Shown here one piece after another: positions 1 through 8,182 of a stretch of 64,000 nt of DNA. Source of the stretch: JAFALK01 sp036500605 (lineage in GTDB: Bacteria; Pseudomonadota; Gammaproteobacteria; Burkholderiales; Burkholderiaceae_C); NCBI GenBank assembly GCA_036500605.1, contig DASYBU010000043.1, positions 1 through 64,000 on the forward strand. The letters are read 5' to 3'. The position numbers and the translations under genes were made by a program. Numbering within the stretch: the stretch's first letter is position 1; every line of letters starts with the position of its first letter. Under the pieces are notes generated by a model. It was given only the letters and a program-made list of their open reading frames with translations, had not been told where the DNA came from and ran no database searches.

Positions 1-22
1 ACGGAACACACGGAAAGCTGCT

Positions 23-577
23 ATGAAGACCGCAATGGAATTTCGCGCCGGCAACGTCATCATGCAAGGCAAGGACCCGATGGTCGTGCTGCGCACCGAA
101 TACAGCCGCGGCGGCCGCAACTCGGCCACCGTGCGCATGAAGCTGAAGAGCCTGCTCTCGAACTCCGGCACCGAAGTCGTCTTCAAGGCCGACGACAAGC
201 TCGACCAGGTCCTGCTCGACAAGAAGGAGTGCACCTACTCCTACTTCGCCGATCCGATGTACGCGTTCATGGACGCCGAGTACAACCAGTTCGAAGTCGA
301 GTCCGAGAACATGGGCGACGCGATCCAATACCTCGAAGACGCGATGCCGGTCGAGGTCGTGTTCTACGACGGCAAGGCGATCTCGGTCGAGCTGCCGACG
401 ACCGTAGTGCGCGAGATCGTCGACACCGAACCGGCCGTCAAGGGCGACACCTCGGGCAAGGTCCTGAAGCCCGCCAAGATCTCGACCGGCTTTGAAATCC
501 CGGTGCCGATCTTCGTCGCCCAAGGCGACAAGATCGAAATCGACACCCGCACGCACGAGTACCGCAAGCGAGTTTGA
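23..577 (+). CDS. efp: Elongation factor P (EF-P)
   Basis: EF-P binds the ribosome between the P and E sites and relieves stalling at polyproline stretches. The 184-aa protein has the usual length and three-barrel layout: an N-terminal KOW-like domain, a middle OB domain, and a C-terminal OB domain ending in the family-typical segment DTRTHEY. The loop that reaches the peptidyl-transferase centre reads SRGGRNSA, which places Arg at position 32. Arginine here, rather than Lys34, is the form rhamnosylated by EarP in betaproteobacteria and Pseudomonas. earP normally lies next to efp and could be just outside the window. The ATG at 23 matches family N-termini (MKTA). A strong terminator follows at 674-693, so this is the end of its transcript. 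Confidence 0.97.
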   Translation: MKTAMEFRAGNVIMQGKDPMVVLRTEYSRGGRNSATVRMKLKSLLSNSGTEVVFKADDKLDQVLLDKKECTYSYFADPMYAFMDAEYNQFEVESENMGDAIQYLEDAMPVEVVFYDGKAISVELPTTVVREIVDTEPAVKGDTSGKVLKPAKISTGFEIPVPIFVAQGDKIEIDTRTHEYRKRV

Positions 578-673
578 GCCCACCCCCGAGGCGCTCACGC
601 GCCTCCCCCTCAAGGGGGCGAACCCGATGGCCCGGCAAAGCCGGTTCCATGGGTTCCGCTGGAGGACAACAAG

Positions 674-693
674 AAAGCACCTTCGGGTGCTTT
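674..693 (+). terminator. Rho-independent terminator after efp
   Basis: An 8-bp perfect stem (AAAGCACC / GGTGCTTT) is closed by a stable TTCG tetraloop and runs directly into a T tract (TTTTTT, 691-696). It lies about 100 bp after the efp stop and just before the end of the convergent peptidase gene at 717. The A tract on its 5' side makes it potentially bidirectional. Confidence 0.9.
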
Positions 694-716
694 TTTGTTG
701 ATTGCGCGCTAACCCT

Positions 717-2081
717 TCAGTTCGACGGCTTGCCGCCCTCTTTCCACTTCGGCACGAAGTCGGTGTTCGCCAGCCAGCGCGCCGGTTCGATCAGTGACTG
801 GATCACCGCCGTCATGAACGGCAGATCGATGTGGGCCAGATCGTCGCTGGGGTCGTGGTACGTCGGCGTGACCGCCCAGCCCGAAACCGTGTGGGCCACG
901 ATGCCGGTCAGTGCGAGCTGGTAGTTATCGGAACGCTGGAAGAAGTGCTGTTCCGGGTACGGATCGGCCGTCACGCGAAAGCCCTGGCGCTTGAGCGCTT
1001 CGCCGAAGTCCGAGCGGTCGAAGCCGGTCATCATCAGCGTCTTCTCGGGCAGCTTCGGATCCTGTGCGCCGATCATCTCGAATTCGAGATTGGCGATGAT
1101 CTCGTGCAAGGGCACGGGCGGGTGTTCCGCAAAGTAGCCCGCGCCGAGCATGCCCAGTTCTTCGGCGCCGTAGCAGACGAAGAGGATGGAACGCTTGGGC
1201 TGCCGGCCCGCCGCGAGCGCGCGAGCCAGTTCCAGCACGGCGACCGTTCCGGAGGCATCGTCGTTGGCGCCATGCATGATGGTGCCGTCGGGCTTGACGC
1301 CCAGATGGTCCAGATGCGCGGTAAACAGCAAGGTGCCCGCCTTCGGATCGCTGCCGGCCAGATAGCCGATGGCGTTGTGCGTCGTCAGCGGCGCGTCAAT
1401 CACGGCCGGCGGCGTGAAATTGAGAGTCTGGCCTTGCGCGGCCAGCAACTGGTCGAACAGCGCCGGCGGCACGCTCAGCAGCGCGGGGCGTACATGCGGC
1501 TTGGCGGGATTGATGCGCAAGAGGCGCGGCTCGCCACCCATGTCTGCGTAAAGGCCGCGGGTGCCTTCGCTTTCGCGCAGGATCACCAACTTCACGCCGG
1601 CCTTGTCGGCGGCCGTGAACCAGGCCATCGCGGGCGCCGCGCCGCCGGCCAGGAGCACGTCGCCCTCTTTGGCATTCAGGGCTTTCAAAGCACCGGGATC
1701 ATCGGATGCAGCCACCAAACGGCCGCTCGCGGCCTGGCCCGTCGTCAGGAACACCGTCAGCTCGGCGGCGGTCTTGCCCTCGCCCCAGCTCAGTGATGCG
1801 GGCCCGTTCAGACGCCGCTGCGGAATGACGGCGGGCTGCACGTAGCCTGCCATACCGGGCGCCGGCTTGAGGCCATAACTCTGAAACTGAGCGGCAATGT
1901 AGGCGGCGGCAATCGCCTCGTCACGGGTCCCGCTGCCTCGGCCTTGCAGGGCATCCGAAGCCAGGAAGGCCTCATGCGCACCCACCCACTCAGGCTTGAC
2001 GGTCCAGTCTCCGGTCTCGGCTTGAACCGCCGCTCCCGCAAGTGTCAGACTGAGCAACAGCAGGGGGCGGAGATGGCGCAT
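717..2081 (-). CDS. Secreted M28-family metallopeptidase
   Basis: Predicted zinc aminopeptidase of family M28, exported to the periplasm or outside. The 454-aa product starts with a Sec signal peptide (MRHLRPLLLLSLTLAG...VQAE). An N-terminal PA-like insert region precedes the catalytic part. Zinc-site motifs are visible in order: TAHLDHLG, HGANDDASG, and the Glu pair in YGAEELGMLG, followed by a downstream His near TYHDPSDD. The frame stays open upstream to 2507, but that extension is out-of-frame reading through the small Lys-rich gene and lacks a signal peptide. I therefore chose the ATG at 2081, 11 bp after that gene's stop. The two genes are probably co-transcribed. Substrate unknown. Confidence 0.88.
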   Translation of the reverse strand: MRHLRPLLLLSLTLAGAAVQAETGDWTVKPEWVGAHEAFLASDALQGRGSGTRDEAIAAAYIAAQFQSYGLKPAPGMAGYVQPAVIPQRRLNGPASLSWGEGKTAAELTVFLTTGQAASGRLVAASDDPGALKALNAKEGDVLLAGGAAPAMAWFTAADKAGVKLVILRESEGTRGLYADMGGEPRLLRINPAKPHVRPALLSVPPALFDQLLAAQGQTLNFTPPAVIDAPLTTHNAIGYLAGSDPKAGTLLFTAHLDHLGVKPDGTIMHGANDDASGTVAVLELARALAAGRQPKRSILFVCYGAEELGMLGAGYFAEHPPVPLHEIIANLEFEMIGAQDPKLPEKTLMMTGFDRSDFGEALKRQGFRVTADPYPEQHFFQRSDNYQLALTGIVAHTVSGWAVTPTYHDPSDDLAHIDLPFMTAVIQSLIEPARWLANTDFVPKWKEGGKPSN

Positions 2082-2092
2082 GCGGGCTTTCT

Positions 2093-2380
2093 TCAGTGGA
2101 CCGTGTGCTTGGCTTGCTTGGCTTGCTGGGTGTGCTTGGCGGATTTCGCCGACTTGGCGGGCTTCTTCTTGCCCTTCTTGGCGCTCTTGGCCGCCGACTT
2201 CTTCGCCGCCTTGTGCTTCTTCTTGGAGGCCGACTTGGCCACAGGCTTGGCGGCGTGATGCTTGCCGACGACGGCCGGCGCTTCGGGCTGCGGCGTCTCG
2301 TGCACAGGGGCTTGCGCTTGCGCCATGCCGCTGATCAGGATCGTGAGCGCTGCGCTCAGCAGCATCGGTTTGAATTTCAT
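2093..2380 (-). CDS. Small secreted Lys/Ala-rich basic protein
   Basis: A 95-aa protein with a clear signal peptide (MKFKPMLLSAALTILISGMAQAQA) and a mature part made almost entirely of Lys, Ala, Ser and His, with histone-H1-like KKKHKAAKKSAAKSAKKG segments. It is low-complexity and extremely basic, and I assign no function. Proteins of this kind may bind anionic polymers such as LPS, DNA or teichoic-like material, but that is inference. It lies just upstream of the M28 peptidase gene on the same strand. Lys-rich coding could also produce frame ambiguity, but the signal peptide supports this frame. Confidence 0.7.
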   Translation of the reverse strand: MKFKPMLLSAALTILISGMAQAQAPVHETPQPEAPAVVGKHHAAKPVAKSASKKKHKAAKKSAAKSAKKGKKKPAKSAKSAKHTQQAKQAKHTVH

Positions 2381-2433
2381 TATTGGTTCTCCGTTCGGGT
2401 CGGCGCGGATTCTCGCTCAACCACTCAAGTCGC

Positions 2434-3285
2434 TCAGTCGAATCTGCCTTCTCGTAACCATTTCGTGGCGACCCACTTCTCACCCTCGACGACCGGCGCG
2501 CCGCCATGCAGCGTCAAAGTCATGGGATGCGGGCGGTCATAGCTGAAGAACACGGCGTTGCCCTTGACCGGCATGACGTCGAGCTTGATGTCGGGGAAGA
2601 CCGTGGAGCCGCCGGCCTCGGGCGTGTTCAGGTACATCACCAGCGTGCCCACGCGCTGGCCGCCGCGCTTGAGGATGGTGGGCGTGCCGATGTGTTCGGG
2701 TTCGAAGTAGTCGTAGTGCGGCAGGTATTCGGCGCCGGGTCCGTAGCGCAGGATCTGCAGGCCCTCGCCATTCACGACGGGCCAGTCGAGCAAGGCAGAG
2801 ACGCGCGCTTCCAGGCGCTTGATCACCTCATGCTCGCCACGCTCGAAAAACATGCCTTCGCTGGTGCGCGCAGCATTGATCTCGCTGCCATCGGCGGCGG
2901 TAGCGACGGTTTCGGATCGCGCCAGGCGCGCCCGCGCGAGGCTGATGATCTCGTCGCATTCGGCGTCCGAAAGCAGGCCGCCGAACACGATCACGCGCGG
3001 ATGCTGCAAGGCCATCAGGATCTTCACCTCGCGATCCGCCGCCACCAGCAGCGGCCTGGAGGTGCCCAGGTCGGGCTCGGGCACTCGCTTGGGCAAGGGC
3101 AGGCCTGAAGCGCGGGCATGGTCTTCCAGATGCACTTCCAGCGTGTCTTCCAGGGCCTTGATCGCCGTGGCTTCGTCCCAACCGCTGGTGCGCATGGCAG
3201 ACAGCACCTGCTCGGGCTTGTGGCCGGCCTGCGCTTGCTCGACGATCCACTGGCGCAACTCGGGGGTGATGGTCTGTGCGCTCAC
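2434..3285 (-). CDS. 2-oxoglutarate/Fe(II) dioxygenase, prolyl 4-hydroxylase type
   Basis: A 283-aa protein. The C-terminal half is a prolyl-4-hydroxylase-like double-stranded beta helix: iron ligands His and Asp in LPHYDYFEP, a distal His in DRPHPMTLTLHGG and the 2OG-binding Lys in EKWVATKWLR. An N-terminal stretch of about 55 residues (ITPELRQWIVEQAQAGH...) is helical and resembles a UBA-like adaptor. The substrate is unknown; bacterial homologues hydroxylate proteins or free amino acids. The start is GTG at 3285, and its GTGA overlaps the yaaA stop by 4 nt, indicating translational coupling. Confidence 0.85.
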   Translation of the reverse strand: MSAQTITPELRQWIVEQAQAGHKPEQVLSAMRTSGWDEATAIKALEDTLEVHLEDHARASGLPLPKRVPEPDLGTSRPLLVAADREVKILMALQHPRVIVFGGLLSDAECDEIISLARARLARSETVATAADGSEINAARTSEGMFFERGEHEVIKRLEARVSALLDWPVVNGEGLQILRYGPGAEYLPHYDYFEPEHIGTPTILKRGGQRVGTLVMYLNTPEAGGSTVFPDIKLDVMPVKGNAVFFSYDRPHPMTLTLHGGAPVVEGEKWVATKWLREGRFD

Positions 3286-4064
3286 GTGATTTTCCTTCTG
3301 AACAGCAGGCGGTCAGGCGTCGACAGGGCGGCCTCGAAACGATACCCGTCCAGATCAAAGCCTTGCAGGCCAGCGGGCGTGCCGATCCGGTTCAGGATCG
3401 CGTAGCGCGCCATCAGGCCACGCGCCCGCTTGGCAAAGAAGCTGATGATCTTGTACTCGCCGTTCTTCCAGTCCTCGAACTGGCATTCGACCACGCGAGG
3501 CTTGAGCGCCTTGCGGCCGGCCGCCTTGAAATATTCCTGCGAGGCCAGATTGATGATGACGGGCGCCTGCTCCTGCGCGGCGCGCTTGTTGAGGTGCTCG
3601 GCAATGCGGTCGCCCCAGTAGCTGTAAAGGCCAGTGCCGCTCGGATGCTCGACGCGGATGCCCATCTCCAGGCGATACGGCTGCAGGCGGTCAAGCGGCC
3701 GCAGCACGCCATAAAGGCCCGAGAGGATCGCGACATGATCCTGCGCCCATTCCAGATCGCTAACGCGCAGGCTCGGCGCATTCAGGCCACCGTACACATC
3801 GCCGTCAAAGGCCAGCACGGCCGGCTTGGTCTTCTCGGGCGCGGGCTTCTGGCGCCAGGCCTTGTAGCGCTGGACGTTGAGTGTGGAGAGTGCCGGTGAG
3901 AGATCCATCAGCTCGCCGATATCGGCGGCACTGTAGCCGCGCATCAGCTTGATCAGTTCGGCCGACTGGCGCATGAACTGGGGCTCGGTGGCCAGGGCCA
4001 GCACCTCATCGGGCGCGGGAGTTTCGTAGTCGAGCGACTTGGCGGGCGAGAGCAGAAAAAGCAT
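3282..4064 (-). CDS. yaaA: YaaA family peroxide-stress protein
   Basis: 260-aa YaaA/DUF328 protein. Family hallmarks are the N-terminus MLFLLSPAKSLDYETP, the segment FDGDVYGGLNAP, the central LSGLYGVLRPLDRLQPYRLEMG and the C-terminal FFAKRARGLMARY. In E. coli YaaA is induced by peroxide, lowers intracellular free iron and limits Fenton damage. An upstream in-frame start at 4091 exists, but the family N-terminus fixes the ATG at 4064. It is translationally coupled to the downstream Fe(II) dioxygenase gene, which gives the pair an iron theme. Confidence 0.93.
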   Translation of the reverse strand: MLFLLSPAKSLDYETPAPDEVLALATEPQFMRQSAELIKLMRGYSAADIGELMDLSPALSTLNVQRYKAWRQKPAPEKTKPAVLAFDGDVYGGLNAPSLRVSDLEWAQDHVAILSGLYGVLRPLDRLQPYRLEMGIRVEHPSGTGLYSYWGDRIAEHLNKRAAQEQAPVIINLASQEYFKAAGRKALKPRVVECQFEDWKNGEYKIISFFAKRARGLMARYAILNRIGTPAGLQGFDLDGYRFEAALSTPDRLLFRRKIT

Positions 4065-4115
4065 GGGCCGAATTCTCGCAGCAACGAGCAATCCGGCCCG
4101 GCGTTTGACGCTGAA

Positions 4116-5507
4116 TTACTTCGCCAACAGCACATTGACGGCGCTGACGTCGTCAGGCCGCAGCGTGCCATTGGCCTGGCGCAGCTTAAGCCCGTTGACC
4201 AGCACGTCATAACGCGCCTTGGCCAGTTGGGCTTCGGTCGTGTAGAGCTGCGTCTGCGCGTTCAGCACGTCGATGTTGACGCGCACGCCGACCTTGTAGC
4301 CGAGCTGGGTGGCTTCGAGCGAGAGCTTGCTGGACGACTCGGCGGCTTCGAGCGCCTTGACCTGGGCGCGCAGCGATTGCACGCCGAGGAAGGCGCTGCG
4401 GGTGTTCTGGCTGACCGAGCGGCGGGCGAACTCGAGATCGGTACCGGCCTTCTCTTCGAGCTTGAGCTTTTCGTAGACAGCGCCTTGCACCGCGCCACCC
4501 GTGTAGAGCGGGTAGTTGATCTGCACGCCCAAGGTGGCGGCACGCGTGGTGCCGGCGCCCGTGGCGGAGGCCAGTTCGCCCGGCAGGTTGTTGCGCACAT
4601 TCTGCACACCGAGTGAACCGGTCATGTCGACCGACAGCTTGCCACCCGCGCGGGCCTTGTCGACGTCGAGGTGAGCAATGTCCAGACCCAGGCGGGCCTT
4701 GCGCACCGGCGGCGACTGCTCGCCCTGAGCGACCCAGGAATCGATGTCGTCAGTGGGCAGCGCCGGCAAGGCGACGGGCTGGATCAGCGGCTTGGGCGTG
4801 ACACCGGGGCGGCCGACCAGTTGATCAAGCACGACCTGCTTGGTGCGCAGGTCGTTGTCGGCACCGATGTCTTGCGAGATCGCCAGGTCATACCGGGCCT
4901 GCGCTTCGCGCGTGTCCGTGATGGTGGCGGTGCCCACTTCAAAATTGCGCTTGGCCGATGCCAGCTGTTCGGCAATTGCGGTCTTGTTGGCGCGCGAGGT
5001 GGAGAGGGTGTCCTGCGCGGCCAGCACGTCGAAATACGCTTGTGCGACGCGAACGATCAGGTCCTGTTCGGCCGTCTCAAGATCGGCGGCAAAAACGCCC
5101 AGCGCGCGACGAGCTTGCTCGATCGTGGCCGTGTTGCCGGGGTTGTAGATCGCCATTCTGCCGTTGAGGCCGGCGGTCAGCGTGGTGGTGTTGAGCCGGT
5201 TCACCGGCAGCGGAATCGAATCGCCTGTGTTCGGATCGACGCCGATGCTGGATTCGCCCGGCGGGATCGAAGTCGATTGGTACTGGCCGGTCGCGCCGAC
5301 ACCGACCGTGGGTCGGCCCAACGCCTCCGCTTGCTGCAAGCGGTACTGCGCCGTTTCCGACAGTGCCCGTGCCGACAGATACGTCGCGTCATAAGCCCGT
5401 GCCGCGTCGTACACCTCTTGCAGACTTTGAGCTTGAGCGCCGCCGCAGTAGGCCAGGGCCAGTGCGAGGCCGAGGCGGCTGAAGGTCAGTGCACGATGAT
5501 CAGACAT
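4116..5507 (-). CDS. tolC: TolC-type outer-membrane efflux channel
   Basis: 463-aa outer-membrane factor with a signal peptide ending near GGAQAQS and two tandem OEP domains made of long helical hairpins plus strands. The N-terminus (SLQEVYDAARAYDATYLSAR) and the repeated periplasmic helices are typical of TolC proper rather than the lipoprotein NodT/OprM group, and no lipobox Cys is present. It forms the trimeric exit duct for type I secretion and tripartite pumps. It follows pcm on the same strand after about 167 bp. The tetR-pcm-tolC order is common in Burkholderiales. The other tripartite pumps in this window carry their own outer-membrane components. Confidence 0.93.
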   Translation of the reverse strand: MSDHRALTFSRLGLALALAYCGGAQAQSLQEVYDAARAYDATYLSARALSETAQYRLQQAEALGRPTVGVGATGQYQSTSIPPGESSIGVDPNTGDSIPLPVNRLNTTTLTAGLNGRMAIYNPGNTATIEQARRALGVFAADLETAEQDLIVRVAQAYFDVLAAQDTLSTSRANKTAIAEQLASAKRNFEVGTATITDTREAQARYDLAISQDIGADNDLRTKQVVLDQLVGRPGVTPKPLIQPVALPALPTDDIDSWVAQGEQSPPVRKARLGLDIAHLDVDKARAGGKLSVDMTGSLGVQNVRNNLPGELASATGAGTTRAATLGVQINYPLYTGGAVQGAVYEKLKLEEKAGTDLEFARRSVSQNTRSAFLGVQSLRAQVKALEAAESSSKLSLEATQLGYKVGVRVNIDVLNAQTQLYTTEAQLAKARYDVLVNGLKLRQANGTLRPDDVSAVNVLLAK

Positions 5508-5674
5508 GGGCTTCCTTGCGTATAGGTCTTGTCAAAACAGCCGAGGTTATAGCCGCCCCCAGAGGGGTATGACCAAAGAAAAGCGACGAGTTGCAGCCTG
5601 CGCGTCTTGTGTTGGCGTTTTCGGGCGACAGGCCGTAGAACAGGAACTCAAGCGACTGCAAGTCAGGCAACAGC

Positions 5675-6328
5675 TCAGAATGCAAATGCCGGGTGCTCAG
5701 CAAAACCGATCAGGCGCTGGGCCACCGTATCGAACAGCTTGACCGTGGTGTATTCGTGCTCGCTCTTGCGTGTGATGAGCTGGCCGGTCATGACCGGCTG
5801 ATCGCCCACGACTGCGGCCAGACGGCCGCCGACCTTGAGTTGCGCCAGCAGCGCTTCAGGCACCAGGGCCACCGAGCCCGACAGCACGATCGCATCGAAC
5901 GGGCCTTCAGCGGCCAGGCCTTGCGAGCCGTCCTGCAGATGCACGCGCACGTTCATCATGCCGGCGCGGCGCAGATTGGCGGTGGCCTGCTCGGCCAGCG
6001 TCGGGTCGATCTCCATCGTCTCGACGCGTTGCGCCTTGTGGCCCAGCAGCGCGGCCATGAAGCCCGAGCCGGCACCCACTTCGAGCACCTTTTCGTGGCG
6101 CGCGATCTTCAGCTCCTGCAGCAGGCGCGCTTCGACGCGCGGTGCCAGCATGCATTGGCCGCCGTGCAGCGGCACTTCGACATCCATAAAGGCCAGACTC
6201 TTGTGCTCGGCCGGCACGAAGTCTTCGCGCTTGACGAGGGCCAGCAGGTCCAGCACGCCCAGATCGAGCACGCTCCAGGGGCGGATCTGCTGCTCGATCA
6301 TGTTGAAGCGGGCTTGTTCGGCGTTCAT
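5675..6328 (-). CDS. pcm: Protein-L-isoaspartate O-methyltransferase family protein
   Basis: 217-aa class I SAM methyltransferase of the PCMT family, which initiates repair of isoaspartyl residues in aged proteins. Visible elements are the N-terminal NMIEQQIRPW, the substrate-loop segment GGQCMLAPRV (this subgroup lacks the canonical QTIS), motif I LEVGAGSGFMAALL and an acidic end of strand 2 (METMEID). The variant loop is typical of the short betaproteobacterial clade next to tolC, so activity on isoaspartate is likely but not certain. Its ATGA start overlaps the stop of the upstream tetR. Confidence 0.88.
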   Translation of the reverse strand: MNAEQARFNMIEQQIRPWSVLDLGVLDLLALVKREDFVPAEHKSLAFMDVEVPLHGGQCMLAPRVEARLLQELKIARHEKVLEVGAGSGFMAALLGHKAQRVETMEIDPTLAEQATANLRRAGMMNVRVHLQDGSQGLAAEGPFDAIVLSGSVALVPEALLAQLKVGGRLAAVVGDQPVMTGQLITRKSEHEYTTVKLFDTVAQRLIGFAEHPAFAF

Positions 6329-7029
6329 TTCTTTCTCTCCTTCGGGGAATTCCTGATTTTAGACTTGGGATTCAAGACCTCCGCCGGGCCGCACATCATG
6401 CCTCGCAACATGAGGTCCATCTGTGTCTTCAAGACAGCCGGCGCGTTGATTCCATCCCCACAAACGCCAAAGGAATGCTCGGACAACATCATGTGCAGCA
6501 GCGGCCCGATCAGCACGTGCACCGCCTCGGTGACCGGCATCGGCCGAAATTCGCCACTGGCCACGCCGCGTTCGATCAGCGAACCGAGCAGGCGGTGCGT
6601 GGGCTCGATCACCTCGTCCATGTAGAACTGCGCCAGCTCGGGCAGGTTGCGCCCTTCGGCCATCACGACCTTGGTCAGCCCGCCTGCGACACCCTGCCCC
6701 ACCTTCTCCCACCAGCGGTTCATCATGTAGCCGAGCAGCTCGGCCATCGTGCCCTGGTGCTGGGCCAGCATCACCGCGCCGTCGCTGATCGTGGCCGAGA
6801 AATGCTCGCGCACGACGGCCTTGAAGAGCTCTTCCTTGCCGGTGTAATAGAGATAAAGCGTGCCCTTGGAGACACCGGCACGGGCGGCAATGTCTTCGAT
6901 TCGAGTGGCCGCAAAGCCCTGCTCCACGAACAAAGCCAGCGCCGCATCACGCAATTCCTGCGGGCGCGCGTCCTTGCGGCGCTGCCGTGCAGGCGTGGCG
7001 TTAGGGCTCTCGGCGGTGGCTCGGGACAT
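6325..7029 (-). CDS. TetR-family transcriptional regulator of the pcm-tolC operon
   Basis: About 234 aa. The N-terminal TetR helix-turn-helix domain is clear (AALALFVEQGFAATRIEDIAA then AGVSKGTLYLYYTGKEELF), and a helical ligand-binding domain follows. I chose the ATG at 7029 rather than the open frame to 7083 because a perfect palindromic operator lies at 7040-7061, 11 bp upstream of this ATG. The longer start would place the operator inside the coding region. The gene overlaps pcm by 4 nt (ATGA), so the regulator probably controls itself and tolC. The inducer is unknown. Confidence 0.9.
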   Translation of the reverse strand: MSRATAESPNATPARQRRKDARPQELRDAALALFVEQGFAATRIEDIAARAGVSKGTLYLYYTGKEELFKAVVREHFSATISDGAVMLAQHQGTMAELLGYMMNRWWEKVGQGVAGGLTKVVMAEGRNLPELAQFYMDEVIEPTHRLLGSLIERGVASGEFRPMPVTEAVHVLIGPLLHMMLSEHSFGVCGDGINAPAVLKTQMDLMLRGMMCGPAEVLNPKSKIRNSPKERKK

Positions 7030-7039
7030 GGCGGCTCGG

Positions 7040-7061
7040 TTACTGACTGCTCGGTCAGTAA
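7040..7061. promoter_or_regulatory. TetR-type palindromic operator
   Basis: A perfect 8-bp inverted repeat, TTACTGAC - 6 bp - GTCAGTAA, lies immediately upstream of the tetR start. Size, symmetry and position fit an autoregulatory TetR-family operator. The divergent gene uppP starts 76 bp away, so the site could also affect it. Confidence 0.8.
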
Positions 7062-7136
7062 TGGTATGCAGGCCATGCAGCAATAGTCAACCCGTATGAT
7101 CCGCGCCGAATTCAATTTTCAATTGCTGGAGCGTTT

Positions 7137-7961
7137 GTGGACCTGATTTTGCTGATCAAGGCTGCCGTGATGGGCGTCGTCGAAGGGCTGACCGAGTTTC
7201 TGCCCGTGTCGTCAACCGGCCACTTGATCCTGACCGGATCGCTGCTGGGCCTGACCGACGAGAAGTCGAAGGTCTTCGATGTGGCGATCCAGACCGGCGC
7301 CATCCTGGCCGTGATGATCGTCTACTGGGAACGCATCCGCGAAACCATGACCGGTCTGGGCAGCGACCGCCGCGCGCAGCGCTTCGCGCTCAATGTCTTC
7401 CTCGGCTTCCTGCCCGCCGCCGTGGTCGGGCTGACCGTCTACAAGCTGATCAAGACCTATCTGTTCAACGGTCCGGTGGTGGCAGGCGCCTTCATCGTGG
7501 GCGGTCTGATCATCCTGTGGGTGGAAAAAACCAAGCCTGTGGCGCCGCGCATCCACTCCGTGGACGACATGACGCCGATGGACGCGCTCAAGGTCGGCCT
7601 CGTCCAATGCCTGGGCATGATCCCCGGCACCAGCCGTTCGGGGGCCACCATCATCGGCGGCATGCTGCTCGGCCTCTCCCGCAAGGCGGCCACCGATTTC
7701 TCCTTCTTCCTGGCCATCCCAACCCTGATCGCCGCTGGCGGCTACAGCCTCTGGAAGGAGCGCCACAGCCTGCACATGGCCGACGTGCCGATGTTCGCCG
7801 TCGGCTTCATCGTCAGCTTCCTGGCCGCCTGGGCCTGCGTGCGCTGGCTGCTGCGCTACATCTCCAGCCACAGCTTCGCGGCCTTCGCCTGGTACCGGAT
7901 CGCCTTCGGCATCGTCGTTCTGATCACGTTCTTCACTGGCGCCGTCGTCTGGGCGGACTAA
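7137..7961 (+). CDS. uppP: Undecaprenyl-diphosphatase (BacA/UppP)
   Basis: Dephosphorylates undecaprenyl pyrophosphate at the inner membrane to recycle the lipid carrier for peptidoglycan and other envelope polymers, which also gives bacitracin resistance. 274 aa, predominantly membrane-spanning. Both BacA signature motifs are present: EGLTEFLPVSSTGH near residue 15 and PGTSRSGATI near residue 162. The start is GTG at 7137, which gives the normal family N-terminus. It is transcribed away from tetR and followed by a long stem-loop at 7993-8064. Confidence 0.96.
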   Translation: MDLILLIKAAVMGVVEGLTEFLPVSSTGHLILTGSLLGLTDEKSKVFDVAIQTGAILAVMIVYWERIRETMTGLGSDRRAQRFALNVFLGFLPAAVVGLTVYKLIKTYLFNGPVVAGAFIVGGLIILWVEKTKPVAPRIHSVDDMTPMDALKVGLVQCLGMIPGTSRSGATIIGGMLLGLSRKAATDFSFFLAIPTLIAAGGYSLWKERHSLHMADVPMFAVGFIVSFLAAWACVRWLLRYISSHSFAAFAWYRIAFGIVVLITFFTGAVVWAD

Positions 7962-7992
7962 AAAAGAACGCAGAAGCCAACTGCTGGAACAA

Positions 7993-8064
7993 GCCGGAGT
8001 GTTCCTGCCCCTAACCGCCGACATCAGCGGGTTCGGAGGTGGTTAGGGGCAGGGACGCTCCGGC
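7993..8064. repeat. Long imperfect stem-loop downstream of uppP
   Basis: Two 24-nt arms (7993-8016 and 8041-8064) are reverse complements except at two positions, where both mismatches are G-U pairable in RNA. The arms contain TGCCCCTAACC and GGTTAGGGGCA, and the loop is 24 nt. No T tract follows, so it is not a standard intrinsic terminator. It may be a REP-like element, an RNA-stability structure or a Rho-linked terminator. Confidence 0.75.
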
Positions 8065-8182
8065 TGGCCGCCAAGGTGCTCGCATCGGGAGATTTCCCTC
8101 TCGCCAACACTTGAGCGTGCCCAGAGGAGTGACGCTTGCACTGGTTTTTTCAGGGCTTCCCGGAAGAACTTAAAATCCCTGC

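Noticed and set aside
2082..2507. Extended N-terminus of the M28 peptidase (596-aa frame)
   Set aside because: The extension is an out-of-frame reading of the Lys-rich secreted gene, lacks a signal peptide, and the ATG at 2081 begins with one.
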